This document shows, in pieces, positions 1 through 11,327 of a stretch of 64,000 nucleotides of DNA; positions within the stretch are counted from its first letter, which is position 1; every line of letters begins with the position of its first letter. The DNA is from Aradus depressus (lineage: Eukaryota > Arthropoda > Insecta > Hemiptera > Aradidae), in assembly GCA_963662175.1 (NCBI GenBank), contig OY759215.1, positions 9,537,079-9,601,078 on the forward strand, given 5' to 3'. The position numbers and the translations under genes were made by a program. Under the pieces are notes generated by a model. That model did no database searches. It saw nothing but the letters and a program-made list of their open reading frames with translations, and was not told the DNA's origin.

Positions 1-251
1 AAGATCGCAAGGCCATCGTCTTCTTAGGCGGCGAGGAGGGTTGTCGGGATAGGACTGAGAAGACAAATGGTGAGCGACAGGATTGGGATGGGTATTCAGC
101 ATTTCTTATAGCGGAGTAGGACTAGCTCTTGAACATAAGAAATGTTGAGGCCTTTGAAGACGTATGTTGGTGACATAAAATGGAGCATTGACAATTTGTC
201 GAAGACTTTTGACTGAAAAAAACTGTATTCTATTAATGTTGAAACTACCAA

Positions 252-479
252 ATGTTCCAATTCAAGTCCTCTGTCCACCAAAGACACACCAGATCCCGCC
301 CTTCGGACCTCTTCATCCCCTCCCATCGTTCCTCTGCCTTACACAACTCTTTCCTTGTCCAAGCCTCCTCCCTCTGGAACTCCCTGCCTCCCCTCATCCG
401 TCACTCTCCTTCCGTGGCCTCCTTCAAATCCTCCCTATTCCAATTCCTCCTCAATAAACAATCTTCTCCCTCTGATTAG
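252..479 (+). pseudogene. C-terminal fragment of LINE reverse transcriptase
   Basis: A 75-residue open frame ends the LINE coding region. It carries the block common to the extreme C-terminus of many LINE polymerases: a TRSR motif, then an F-x-P-S-H-R-S segment, then SLWNSLPPLIR, then a SFKSSL stretch just before the stop. These are downstream of the catalytic domain, so no polymerase active site is present. Nothing upstream reads as RT in frame, so this is a truncated relic rather than a gene. Confidence 0.55.
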
Positions 480-1075
480 CCTCTTATTCCCCTTCTTCCA
501 TACTTTCCCTCTCCTTAACATATTTTATTATTTTTTTTCATTGTCTTTGCTTATTTATTTTATTTATCTTTTCATCTTCATCCTCTTATTTTATTTTTTT
601 ATTTATTTTTTTCATAAGTTTTTCTTAAATTAATGTTATAGGAAGCCTGGGCTAGATTCCCTCCTCCACAAGCTTGTTTTTTATATACATACCTACTGTT
701 TTTTCTCTTTATTTTATTTTATCCTCTACATATTTATTTAGACATATTTATCCTATCTTGATGTCTTCTTAATGAATCTGTAATTTAACTCATTTTTTAC
801 TATTATTTTTTAAGTTTACTTATTTATTATTTATTTTTAATTTTATCATAATTATTTATTTTATTTTTATTCAATGATTTTTTTTACTTAGTTTTATTTA
901 TTTTGCTCTTGGTTTTATCCACTGTAGCACCTTTATCCCATCACTGATATTTCATTTTATTTGTTTCTCTGTCCAGTGTCTGTCATGTATTTATTCTTAG
1001 GGGACCTCGGTCCCAGAATAAAATTTATTTTCATTTCAATAAAATTTATTTTCATTTCATTCATTTCATTTCAAA
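252..1075 (+). mobile_element. 5'-truncated non-LTR retrotransposon (LINE), 3' end
   Basis: This is the 3' end of a LINE: the last ~75 codons of a reverse-transcriptase ORF, a T-rich 3' UTR and a tail of repeated CATTT units ending near 1075. The terminal ~140 bp, including the phrase GGGGACCTCGGTCCCAGAAT, occur again at 23794-23930, so this is a dispersed family inserted by target-primed reverse transcription with 5' truncation. The clade is uncertain; the C-terminal protein block resembles CR1/L2/jockey-type elements. The 5' boundary is not sharp and may lie upstream of 252. Confidence 0.6.
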
Positions 1076-1283
1076 CTCTTGACTGAGCCACATAGTTCCA
1101 GTCCGTATGTTCATACAGGTCGTATGATTGTTTTGTAAATTGTAAGTTTGTTCTTAACAGATATTTTTGACTTTGATCCGAGTAGTCGTCTTGAAAGTTA
1201 ATACCGTGTGTTTGAGTCTTGTATAGGGGTTCCATGGCAGTCTGCTGTATACAAAGATTTAAAATAGTCACATAGGATAACAA
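1071..1283 (-). CDS. Unidentified short open frame, possible exon
   Basis: A 70-codon open frame with balanced, protein-like composition (rich in Q, Y, N, T and not low-complexity). A polypyrimidine-like stretch ending in a possible splice acceptor precedes the QTAMEPLYK segment, so it could be an internal or last exon. I do not recognise the protein. The LINE tail abuts its end, suggesting the LINE inserted next to or into it. It may equally be chance or an old transposon fragment. Confidence 0.15.
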   Translation of the reverse strand: MLSYVTILNLCIQQTAMEPLYKTQTHGINFQDDYSDQSQKYLLRTNLQFTKQSYDLYEHTDWNYVAQSRV

Positions 1284-2317
1284 TATTAATGCCTCATTTA
1301 TCTACTCGAAAAATCCGTTTAGAATCACATTTATCGTAGAAAATGAAGATATATTGGGATACTTAAGGTTTTTTCCAAAAGAGAAATTTAATATTCTTCA
1401 AGTATATAATTTATTTAAATTATATGTTCGAAACTGATCCCAGATAAGGATACTCAGTAATATGAAGGATGGGTTTAGCCTATAGAGAGCCATTGAAGGG
1501 GAATAGGACAGAAGGGGACTAAGTGAAGTTGGCATTAAGTGGCACCTGAGCTAGATAGAGCCCTTCTAACTGGAGTTAAGTAGGCTAAACTACACTGTGG
1601 AGTTAGCAACACTCCCTTCTAGGGGCCTAATAACCAACAAACATTATACGCTAATATATTTCTCAATATGAAAGAAGCCGCAGAGGTAGAACACTTACTA
1701 TTCATATAAAAATGTTGAACATTAAATTCTGTTGAGATGAGTACGCTTGAAATGTTTTTTTTTTTTTTCTCGAGAAGCAGTAAAAGTGGATCTCGTTTGT
1801 CTTTTATTTCAAATGTCTCGGGACGAAAGCCACTTATGCTTATAATATTTTTGCTGGCTCCACCATTTCAAAATGGCCGTACGGAATAAAATATTAGATG
1901 TGGTCAGTGCAAGGGTGTATTTTCATATAATAAATAAAATAATTAATCTTTTCTTTATGTTCACTTCAATCCCTTAAATATTGATGGTAAAAAATAACAC
2001 AGACGGAGAGAAAAAATAAATACAATTTTCTCAATTGTATTTTTTCAAAAGTGTTTTTATTTAATTTTTTTTGTTTTTTTTACTTTAAGTGTAAATCATA
2101 TTTCTGCATTTTTCATGAACATGTACATATTGCTTCTCCGTTAGGGTTACCAAACTACAATTGTATGTAAGAAGGGTGAGGATAGCAGTAGCTTGGTTAC
2201 TAAGCTCAAGTTCGCGGGTCCAAAACGCGAGCGAGGCCCTTGGGTTTTTTATCTGGGTGATTGAAAAAACATTGAGCATGACATCCTTCAAAATATGTAA
2301 TCTGTTGGAAATTTTAT
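1284..2317. other. Unassigned AT-rich sequence
   Basis: No gene, RNA or repeat boundary was recognised. It contains poly(T) and poly(A) runs around 1757 and 2060 and no long open frame with protein-like composition. Confidence 0.4.
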
Positions 2318-2815
2318 GTGTGTCTGTGAACACGAAAATTCCCGATAAAATGAATGTTTCGACATGAAATATTATATTTAAATTCAAATCCCCATTAGGA
2401 CTACACATATTGATTTTCAAGTAAATCGACCAAAGGGAAGAGAAGATAAGGGATGGGAGGGGGGGGGGGGGGAGGCTTAACACAAAAACTCTAATAACTG
2501 CCGTTGTAATGATGTATTGATACGAAATTTCATATGTAAATTCAAAACCCAACATAAGAATGGCACATTAAAATTTAATACATGGGCATTTATTGGGATT
2601 TTTGAGTAGAGGCCCTCTCTGATCTCCATCCCATTTAATGTATGAACCTAAAATTTTATATTTAAATTCTAGACCTTATATGGACGGCACGTGTCAATTT
2701 TCAGCGAAATCGGCCGAAGGGAAGGGGGTGATCACAAGAGGGGGCTCGAATCAAAAACTCTCATAAATGTAAATCAACTATTGATTTTTAGCCCAAACGA
2801 TCGGTTTTATTTTTT
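2318..2815 (+). repeat. Family A modular repeat, degenerate copy
   Basis: Diverged copy of the dispersed family A element (see 43520-44235). The recurring module phrases are visible: CTAATAACTGCCG, ATTTCATATG, ATTTTCAGCGAAATCGGC and GCTTAACACAAAAACTC. At least three modules are present; a G-run (about 2457-2472) lies in the middle. Neither terminus is intact. Confidence 0.6.
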
Positions 2816-3820
2816 GGTGACGCAGACTTCTTCTTATTTAAAGTACGAATGTCCATAATTTCTGAGTTTGCCACTTCTGGAGTCATTCCGAAATTCTACC
2901 ACTGGCGTTTCTACTACAAATTCCTGCGCTGTGCTGCTCAACATCAACTCTTTAAATCCAATTTGTTTTGCAACTGCAAACTGAATGAACCAAAAGCCAA
3001 TTCAAGTTGCAAAATTAAAATCTGATTAAAAGCTAAACGAGAACTTGTTGCTAAGTATGTTGCTAAGTATGTTGCTAATGTGTCTTCAACGTCAAGAAGC
3101 TCCTCGATCCCATCTCATGGAGGCACATCTACTTCAATTAAAATAGTAATTATCTCACTTAAAACATTCTCAAAAAATAGTTGCATTTTATCCAAAAGAA
3201 AGAGGACTCGGGAACTCAGGCCAAATTTCAATCAATATATATAATCAATAACCAAACTTTTTTGTGAAATTTTAAATAATACCTACATATTTATTGTAAT
3301 CAAATAGGCAACTTTTGTTTGAAATCATCATCCGGGCGAAATATGCCAGCGAAAATCTTTTCAGGTCTTCGATTTACGAAAGAAATAAAATAAACTAGCA
3401 TTTTTTTATTTATACCTTTATAAATTTTTGTCTGGAAAAAATGTGTATGCTTTCAAAAAATATAATAAAATTCATCTCGGTTAGTAGATCATGGTTTCGT
3501 ACGTATCCTCCGTTGCATAAAGAAAAACTAGAAAATGCTTTATATCGTGAATGAATAAAGAAATTAATTATGAATTAATAGAATGGATTATACTTAGGTT
3601 TAAACACATTTTACAATATATAAAAACACGTAATAACACTAACCCAAGAATTTTCAATATAAGGGATCCCAAAATCCCGACTTTGAAAATGTCGGTATCC
3701 AGAAATATCGGAATTAAAGTATGATCCGGGTTGTGTAAATCCAAGGACAGCCAATATTTAAAGTTTTTAATGGACATATATGTTTTCATAACATACAGCT
3801 AATTTAAACTTATATACCAT
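2816..3820. other. Unassigned AT-rich sequence
   Basis: I see no supported gene here. A direct duplication of a short phrase (GCTAAGTATGTT twice near 3050-3078) is the only local structure noticed. Confidence 0.35.
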
Positions 3821-4111
3821 ATTGTGATTCATGCCTAACTATGAGGTCATACCGCCCACTACCAGAGCGCTCTTTTATCGCTTTGGTGAACATGAGCTGA
3901 CTCACTTAATTTGGCTATCCTGAATTTTTATTCATCAAGGGTCTTTAAAAAGTACCTGAAATTGTAGGCTCAGGACCATCGCTTAACGTCCCATCCAAAG
4001 GACGGCGTGCTCAAGATGTTTTCACCTCCCAGATAAAAACCTCAGGGACTCGGCTTCGTACCCGCGATCTTGAGCTCAGTAAGCAAACAGACTACCTCTA
4101 TATAGCGCCCT
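3821..4111 (-). mobile_element. SINE1 (tRNA-derived SINE), diverged copy
   Basis: Reverse-oriented copy of the main SINE of this window. The tail end (TCATGCC-GGGC-type phrase) is at the left and the tRNA-like head ending in GCGCCC at the right. The body contains the diagnostic CGCTTAACGTCCCATCC segment. It is more diverged than the 20481 and 38459 copies. Confidence 0.8.
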
Positions 4112-5186
4112 TTTTTTATATAGATGTTTATTAATACTTTTCAACAGTGCATGTGTTTCTAAGTATGAATTACATAGATACAAATAACATGTTAGCATTA
4201 TTTTAATTGCAACAAAAAATGTTGACAGTTCCTGCCTGCCCATATAACAAATTGAAGGTTTTCATGAAGGATTCATATATTTTGTTTGTATTGTATAGGT
4301 TTTACGTTGATGAAAATATATAAATTCAAGATAAATAAACCAACTTTCTGAATTAATTTATAACCATTAATTTATTTTGCAAAATGATTCTTAATGTAAT
4401 TTATCTTATCACCAAATTATCTTTTTTTAACTGTATTTAACATTAAAGTGTTATATTAATTCGTATACTTAGATAAATGTAAAGCCTTAATAATAGAAAA
4501 GATGTAAATTATAGAATTTACAGAAAGTATAGAATTTTATTTTATTATATTTGAGTTAGTCATTGATGTTTAATAATGATTTGAATTTCAAATAGACCAT
4601 GGTATTTTTTTTTTAACCGCAAATACAAAATTAAAATGATGTCTAAATAAATTTAGGTAAGATAGAAAACGAAATGGGTAATGGAGAAAATGGAACTTAT
4701 GTGATGCTGCCCTATCTTCCGGGGGAGAGGAGAACTAAACAGTGTCTTCCAATCGTTCCGCTAGGCAGCAGCACAAGTCAAAACACAGAAAAGAAGGATC
4801 AAATCTAATTTTGAATTTTTCAGGGAAAATATATATATATATTTCTTTTAGGGTTCCATTGGTCGTAGAACGTCAACGAAACCGTTATTAACTAGTGTTT
4901 GACGTCTGTCTGTTTGTCTCCTCGACATCTGGGAAACTATAGAAGCAATATTGGCACACAAATTAAAGGTGATGTGTCGACCTAGCGAAAATCAGCAGGG
5001 CAAAGAAGAATTTGATAGAAAGGAAATATTAAGCGAAAAAAAATATTACTCTCAATGATGATTTGGTCGTGATGGTGTTTTAAGAATTCCGATATGTGAA
5101 ACATGCATTAAATAACATTTATATTTCATTGTTTTGTGTATACAGAACGAACTGATTCCAGATATATAAACAACAAGTTATTTTAT
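4112..5186. other. Unassigned AT-rich sequence
   Basis: No supported gene. Contains short simple repeats (AT)n near 4830 and a stretch around 4848-4990 that reads like a diverged dispersed repeat (TTAGGGTTCCAT start), too weak to delimit. Confidence 0.3.
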
Positions 5187-5443
5187 CAGGGAGGTAAAAA
5201 AAAACTTAACACGTCGTCCCTCGGACCGGACGTTAAACGATGGTCCCGAGTCTGTACGATGTCAGGTACTCGTTAAAGACCCCTACCCTAGGTGAATAAA
5301 AATTTAGGGTTGGCAAAATTTAGAACTCCCATAGTAGAGACGGGCTCATGTCCACCAGTGCCGAAAGTGCGCTCTGGTAGTAGGTGATATAACCTTGTAG
5401 TTAAAGCCCGGGCATGAGTCATAATAACTAACTAACTATAATA
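5187..5443 (+). mobile_element. SINE1, lacking the tRNA-like head
   Basis: The SINE1 body from the GGGAGGTAAA segment to the 3' phrase AAAGCCCGGGCATGAGTCAT is present, followed by a tail of repeated AACTA units. The promoter-bearing tRNA head is absent, as expected for a 5'-truncated retroposon copy. Confidence 0.8.
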
Positions 5444-5789
5444 ATAATAACTAAAGAACTATATATATATGTATATTTATAAGTGAATCGTAAACTTATC
5501 AATGCAGTGACGTTGGCAGAAACTCTTTTTCAGAAGATTATAATCATTATTTCAATCATTAATAAATACATAAAAAAGGAGGCTAACCCCACATCACTTT
5601 CATTTAGCATCTCTACCTCTGAGATGAGGGATTAGCGCACCTATTGTCAGGGTGTCTGTGTAGCGACCATGGTGGTGAGTGGCTAGCAGGCCAACTGCTA
5701 TACGTCTTGGTCATTCCATAGTCTTATAACCAACAATGGCAATCAACTGAAGACGGGAAGGACCTACCTACCTCATATAGTCACATATC

Positions 5790-6260
5790 TTTTTCTCTTT
5801 CTTAAAAGCACATCTCTTTCTTTTTAAAACACCTTTTTTCCTCTTTAAGACACAATTTTTTAATTTTTAGTTTAATTTTAAACACTTTCTCTCCTTAAGC
5901 AACATCTCTCTTTCTTTTCCTTTCTTTCAGTTACTACTTAAAGACTCTTCTCTCTTCCTCTTTAAGAAACCTCTGTCTTTTCCTTTCGTTCAGGTACTAC
6001 TCTATAAGAGTCTTTAGTCTCTTCCTCTTTAATACACCTATCTTTCTTTCTAAGGCACTTTCTCTTGCTAAGACACCTTTCTTAAGGTATTAAAGAGACT
6101 TTTAAAGACACTTCTCTCTTCTTCTTCAAAACATTTTATCTTTTTAATACATTGAAACTGTTCTTTCTCTCTTCAAGACCCTTCTGAAACACACTAAAAA
6201 CACTTTGAAATACGCTTAATGCTGCTTAAAACATATTTAAAACACTTAAATGAAAAAACA
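5790..6260 (+). repeat. Degenerate pyrimidine-rich tandem repeat
   Basis: A long CT-rich tract in which variants of a roughly 20-30 bp phrase (CTCTTCCTCTTTAAGACAC-like) recur with drift. No open frame. Probably an old minisatellite. Confidence 0.45.
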
Positions 6261-7520
6261 TTTTGAAACACGCCAAAAAAAAAAAGGCAGCTTCCATTTA
6301 CGGTCGGAGGTACGCTTCCTCTTTCTTATGGCAATGTCCTGTGCCAGGATGGTGGAGGATAACATAATGGCAAGGATATAAGTGACGGTGACAGGGGGTG
6401 CTGATTAAAAGCAATTATGGGCTGGATTCGAACCTTCAACACTAGACAAGCACTCACTTCCATGAGAAGCAATATAGTCTCACAAAAAAAAAAAATTAAT
6501 TGAGAAAAGAGGGCGCTAAACACACGAGAAATGTTCATCCTTTCAAAGAAGAACCCGTATTTCAAGACCACTTGAGTAGCGCGGGGTTAGAAAGAGGCTA
6601 TAGCCACATAGACAATAGATTGTTATTGTTATTTGGACTTAACCTCCTTACATACAGAAACTAGGGCAGAAAGGGCCAAGTGCCTCTCCAGAAACACCTA
6701 GTTTGCCCTATCAATATGCCGATGATGGTATGACAAGGGCCCGAGATGGACCAGGTCCCGCAATGCGGGTCTCTAGCAACCCTCACCTTTTTATAATTCT
6801 ATTGAAAATCTCGCCAGCCTCATAAAAAGTTGAAGGGCATTTTTTTAAATATAGAAAATCTTATGGAACTCAATATATATGTGAGTCGTTCTATACGAAC
6901 TCTCCCACATGATTTCATTCTTCCCCACTAACCTGTACAAGGAAAAAATCATTTCGATATCGAACGGCATTTCACGTTGACATGATTTGACCATTTTTGC
7001 GATGATGTATGTACATATGTTTGTGGGTGTGTGTGTACGTGTAGGTGTGTATGTATATTTCCCTCTCTAAAACGTAAACTATTAGTCCAAAAAATTAGAA
7101 ATTAGTATCTGATAAAGAAAAAGAAATAGGGCAGTTCCACAGGTTCCCCAAGGTCCTTATGTAAATGGAACAATCAAGGAGTCACATAACGGAAGGGAAT
7201 TAGACCTTAAAGTGAAATTGGACACACAATAATTCAGACAAAATCTTCAAATTTTGACGAATCGCAACGTGTGAAAAATTAAACTGTTTTTTACACAGTC
7301 AAGTGGGTCATCAATTAAAAGGATTTGTAAATTTCAATATAAAAATTCACTTTTTACAATTGTAACGTCATTCTAACTCTCGTCACAGTAAAAGTGTGGG
7401 GAAAATCAAATATCTACCACAGTCTTTTGTCACACATAAAAGATCAGAGTCGTGAGTTTAACCGAATAGTTTCCATGACTGCGGCGAATTATTATCTGAA
7501 TTTAATTCCTATAGCATCCT
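6261..7520. other. Unassigned sequence
   Basis: No gene recognised. A slightly GC-richer block at about 6630-6800 may be an old dispersed repeat. A GTGTGTGT-rich microsatellite lies near 7010-7060. Confidence 0.3.
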
Positions 7521-7523
7521 ATA

Positions 7524-7584
7524 GCTCTGGTAGTAGGCGATATTATAATTCAGTTAAAGCCCGGGCATGAATCATAATAACAAC
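7524..7584 (+). mobile_element. SINE1, 3'-terminal fragment
   Basis: Only the last ~60 bp of SINE1 are present: CTCTGGTAGTAGGCGAT followed by the AAAGCCCGGGCATGA phrase and a short A-rich tail. Confidence 0.7.
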
Positions 7585-7980
7585 ACATCTGATGGTTTTG
7601 AGTTGGATAGTACTTCTATAGTTCGAGCGTCCGAATCCCATCGGCATCAATATAATTTTTTTTTTTTTTTTTAATTAAAATTGCTTCTTCCGTCTACAGA
7701 TGGTCGTTTGGAACAGATTTTGGATGACAACCTGTAGATAGCCCTTTGATATTACTCGAAGAAGTTTAAGAGACAGAAATTAATATACAATTTGATCGGA
7801 AATTGGCATACTAAACCTTACTGGTATTGAACACTTAACGAAATTTTTTATCTTGTTCCAGGTTCTAAAAAAAATACTTCATTCGTCGATTTCTAATTGG
7901 TCATAAAAAATTATTATGTTATTTTTTTTTTGTAATGAGATTGACGTTCTAACCAAATTAAAAAAAACTTTCTCAAAAAT

Positions 7981-8345
7981 TTACTGAGAATGTTTCTGAC
8001 AGACAGTCCGACCCCACAGAGGAGGGGGTTCCCGAGCCATCAGATATCCATGGGTCAGCCTGGTCTGCCCTCTACGTACCCGAGTTAAAATTACTTCTTC
8101 TTTCCTTGTTTCTCTTATTGAAGTCTTCCAAACTCGAGTGGAGCTTTTAATGGTCCTTAGCTTATTATCGGTCATACCGAGCCACCGAATCTGCCGTTTG
8201 ATCCAGACTCTTTCTTTGATGTAGGCAACGAAGTCACTTACAAGGTAATCCTTCTAGTACGTCGCGCCTGGTATTCTTATCTGCTGACTCATTACATGCA
8301 ATGCCACAATGACCTGAGATCCAGAGGAAAGTAAGTTTAGTTTTT
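7981..8345 (-). pseudogene. LINE RNase H and C-terminal domain fragment
   Basis: On the minus strand the segment near 8345-8280 translates to an RNase H motif, LWISGHCGIACNESADK, the signature seen in LINE-encoded RNase H domains (W-x-P/S-G/S-H-x-G-I-x-x-N-E-x-A-D). After an in-frame stop near 8235, a second frame (7981-8175) carries NKLRTIK, then RKEEVILTRVRRGQTRLTHGYL and PPLW, the conserved tail following RNase H in I/jockey-type elements. It ends before the usual zinc-binding HxxxC. The fragment is 5' and 3' truncated and frameshifted, so non-functional. Confidence 0.65.
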
Positions 8346-9549
8346 TTACAGTTTTTTAAACTCCAATCAAGAATTATCGAATAGATGAGATTATATAATA
8401 AAATCTTAATATCAATAAATCAATGTTTACAATTTTGGCAAAGCATCTTACGGGCAGTTGACATATAAACATCACTTTAAGCTTGAATATAAGAAAATGA
8501 ATGTTTTCCACTTATATTTTTCCAATTGTTATATGTTGAGTTGCGTATAGAAGTTGTGTCCCAGTTGGAAAGACTCAATATTAGGAGGGTCCTGTTTCCA
8601 AGTTCCAAGAAGTGAGGAGATACGTGAGTGAGAGAGAGGGGAGATTGGATCCAACAGGAGAGACAAGGAGGGAAGACAAAGTTGGCGTGAGCGGGAAGAT
8701 GGGATCGATACAGAGGCACACTCTATGGAGCAACTGGACAACTAGACAGGTCCGCATGGTTCCCGCTAGGGGCACTCCCTCATAGCCACACCCTCACACC
8801 AAATATGAATATTATATGTATCTTTATCAATTATTCCCATCAGTTTATATACTCAACGTGCTTTTATTTCTTTAGTAAAAAATTAGATTTAAAATTTTAA
8901 CAAATTTCCAACGAGTAACCTACCCGAAAAACGTCAAACTATTTTATTTTAACTATAGTACACAACTTTAACTGAAGGGGAGCTGTGAGACCAATATAAA
9001 CACCATATTTGGAGCAAGTTATGGTCGACTGCATGAGACGATTACAATTTGGCCAACTCTGGATTTTATAATCAAAATACATTTTAATAGTTTTATAATT
9101 ACATAGATTATCCGTTTTTTTTTTTTTTTTGCTGATTTGAGTTTGTATATTATTTTAAAGATCTAACACATAGATAGAATCGGGGTTAAATATTACTAAA
9201 TCCGCTCCAGAACTGTATTCTGCTCTCAAAAAGGGTTTTAGTAGAGTTTTCAATTTTATTTTAATGGGACAACTTTTTAAAGAAATCCAATACGGCAGAA
9301 ATTAGGAATATTGCTCCAGAACTGGTCAACTCTCAATACTAATATTACACTTTCAATTTCATTAAAATCGCATAACTTCTAAAGAAATTCAATATGGCGA
9401 ATCAAAAATGGAGGCCTTTCCAAGTAAAATATATCATATAACCATCATCGGAGAAAATACAACCAAACAAAAATATCGCATCCAAATCGGTTTAACCGTT
9501 TACTAGTTACCTTTATGGGAAACATACTTACATACAAGCGTAAAACTTA
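8346..9549. other. Unassigned sequence
   Basis: AT-rich with a more GC-rich patch at about 8570-8790 that has open frames on the minus strand, but they are overlapping alternatives with low-complexity composition and I do not support any. No boundary or target duplication was found. Confidence 0.3.
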
Positions 9550-10192
9550 ATCCCCCCTCCTATTACTTCTCTAGCTATACGATGTTATGGGGGAAGTTAT
9601 ATAATCGGTAAGAAATACGATGTTGAGTTTGTTTATCCGAAACCCCATAAAAACAACATCTATTGATTTTCAGCCAAATGGGTCAAACGGAAGGAGATTA
9701 GGGGAGGAGGAGCTTAAACAACAATCTCTAATAACTGTCCTTGTAATTAATGTATGTATTGACATCTAATTTAACACAACAATCTCTAATAACTGTCCTT
9801 GTAATGAATGTATTGACATCTAATTTAACACAACAATCTCTAATAACTGTCCTTGTAATGAATGTATTGACATCTAATTTAACACAACAATCTCTAATAA
9901 CTGTCCTTGTAATGAATGTATGTATTGACATCTAATTTATAAGTACATAAATTCAAAACCACATAAGGACTACACCTATTAATTTTCCGCGAAATCGTCC
10001 TAAGGGAAGAAGCGAATCAGAGGAGGGGGCTTCACTCAATAAATTCTAATACCTTCCGATATAATGAATATATCTACACAAAATTAGTAAGAGAATTCAG
10101 AAGCCCCTTTTATGTCAACTACATTTTAGTTCAAACTGTCAATTGGTTTTGGAGGGTGAGCGAAAACTTAATAAATTCGTGCTGGGGAACTT
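9550..10192 (+). repeat. Family A modular repeat with internal 54-bp expansion
   Basis: Begins with the family A left-end phrase (AGCTATACGATGTTATGGGG-like) and ends with the right-end phrase TTCGTGCTGGGGAA. Modules with ATTTTCAGCCAAATGGGTC, ACTGTCCTTGTAATGAATG and GCGAAATCG are visible. Inside one module a 54-bp unit has been amplified (9716-9943). It lies immediately left of the pogo-like MITE. Confidence 0.7.
9716..9943 (+). repeat. 54-bp tandem repeat, four copies
   Basis: Four near-identical copies of a 54-bp unit containing AATCTCTAATAACTGTCC and GAATGTATTGACATCT. Because 54 is divisible by three, open frames run through it on both strands; these are by-products of the repeat and not genes. 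Confidence 0.9.
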
Positions 10193-10269
10193 TTTTAATA
10201 GTTATATTTACTATCTACAGTAAAATCAGGCTATAACGATATTCAAGGGACTAGGAAAAATACATCGTT

Positions 10270-11071
10270 TGTGATGTACACTACGGAACATTTTTTTTTA
10301 TGAATAAAAAGTAATTTTTTTTTATTATAATCTAATATCATATATATATATTAGATATATATCAAGGTGTTTGAGAAACAAAACAAGAAAACATATAAAA
10401 AACAGCTGTGAAATAGTGTAAAATGTAATGGAGTCGTGAGCTAGCTCTTAAACGGTGCACTGTGGTTTGATATGTTTTAAATAAAAATGAAGTTGAACAA
10501 TTAGATGAAAGTTGACTGGGGTGGAATTAAAGTGTGAAGAGTTGACGGGGTCTGGTTTTTGTGGTAGAGGCGTCGAGAAGGTACAATTAATAATATATAG
10601 GTATATTTTTCAATATGCCCAAATAAAAAAAAGAAATAGTTTTTTAAGTATTAATTTAATGTTTTTGTGCCATTGTAAATTTTTGTTTTGTTTGTTCAAA
10701 TGTTAAGTTTTTTTTTAAATTTAAATATGTAAATATAGATAATAACCCAATTATTTGTCCTCTTCAAATTCTATTCTATTCATCTTCCCTGTTGTCCCAG
10801 TAGTATCATTTAAAAAACCTTTGGATTAGAAATTAATATTATTTAAAATTATTAAAAATTGGTATCTCTTTGTGAATCCAAGTGTAAAGTTTGTTTAATT
10901 GAATTTTTTTCGTTGAATACGTGTACTTTCTTAAAAATTGCACGTCTTAAATTATTGATAATATTTTTTTAGGGCAATTTTCGGCAAACTACTGTAGAAA
11001 TCAAAATTTAAATAAACAAAAGAGATCAAATTTCTACAGGAAATGTGGTAGCAAACAAGTTTTTTATCACA
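10270..11071 (+). repeat. 5' LTR
   Basis: 802-bp left LTR, TGTGATGTACAC... to ...TTTATCACA, with a 6-bp terminal inverted repeat. It includes a short 64-codon open frame that recurs in the 3' LTR and is not supported as a gene. Confidence 0.9.
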
Positions 11072-11095
11072 TTTTTGGCATCCCTTGTGTGGACG
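11072..11095 (+). other. Candidate primer-binding site
   Basis: A TGGCATCCC phrase starts four bases after the 5' LTR. PBS sequences start with TGG because they pair with the CCA end of a tRNA. I could not match the following bases to a tRNA by memory. Confidence 0.35.
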
Positions 11096-11327
11096 ATTTT
11101 CGCCACAAAGCCCCATCATATTTTGGCAAAACCTTGATGGGAGAATTTTTTTATATTAATTAAAGTAGGGAAACAGGTTGAAAAAGATGAAAAGGATAGA
11201 ATAGAGACAAATAAGGGTTACATTTAATTTTGAGAAATAATTTTTTTTTTGCCAACTTCAAAAGAAGGTTACTATTTTATATAACATTGTTTTTGTTTAG
11301 TAATTATATATTTAGTAAAGTAAGAAA

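Noticed and set aside
355..633. Phe-rich, membrane-like ORF
   Set aside because: Alternative frame of the LINE C-terminus running into T-rich 3' UTR.
8477..8775. Overlapping minus-strand ORFs
   Set aside because: Three frames open at once over a purine-rich patch; composition-driven.
9728..9935. Paired ORFs on both strands
   Set aside because: Consequence of a 54-bp tandem repeat.
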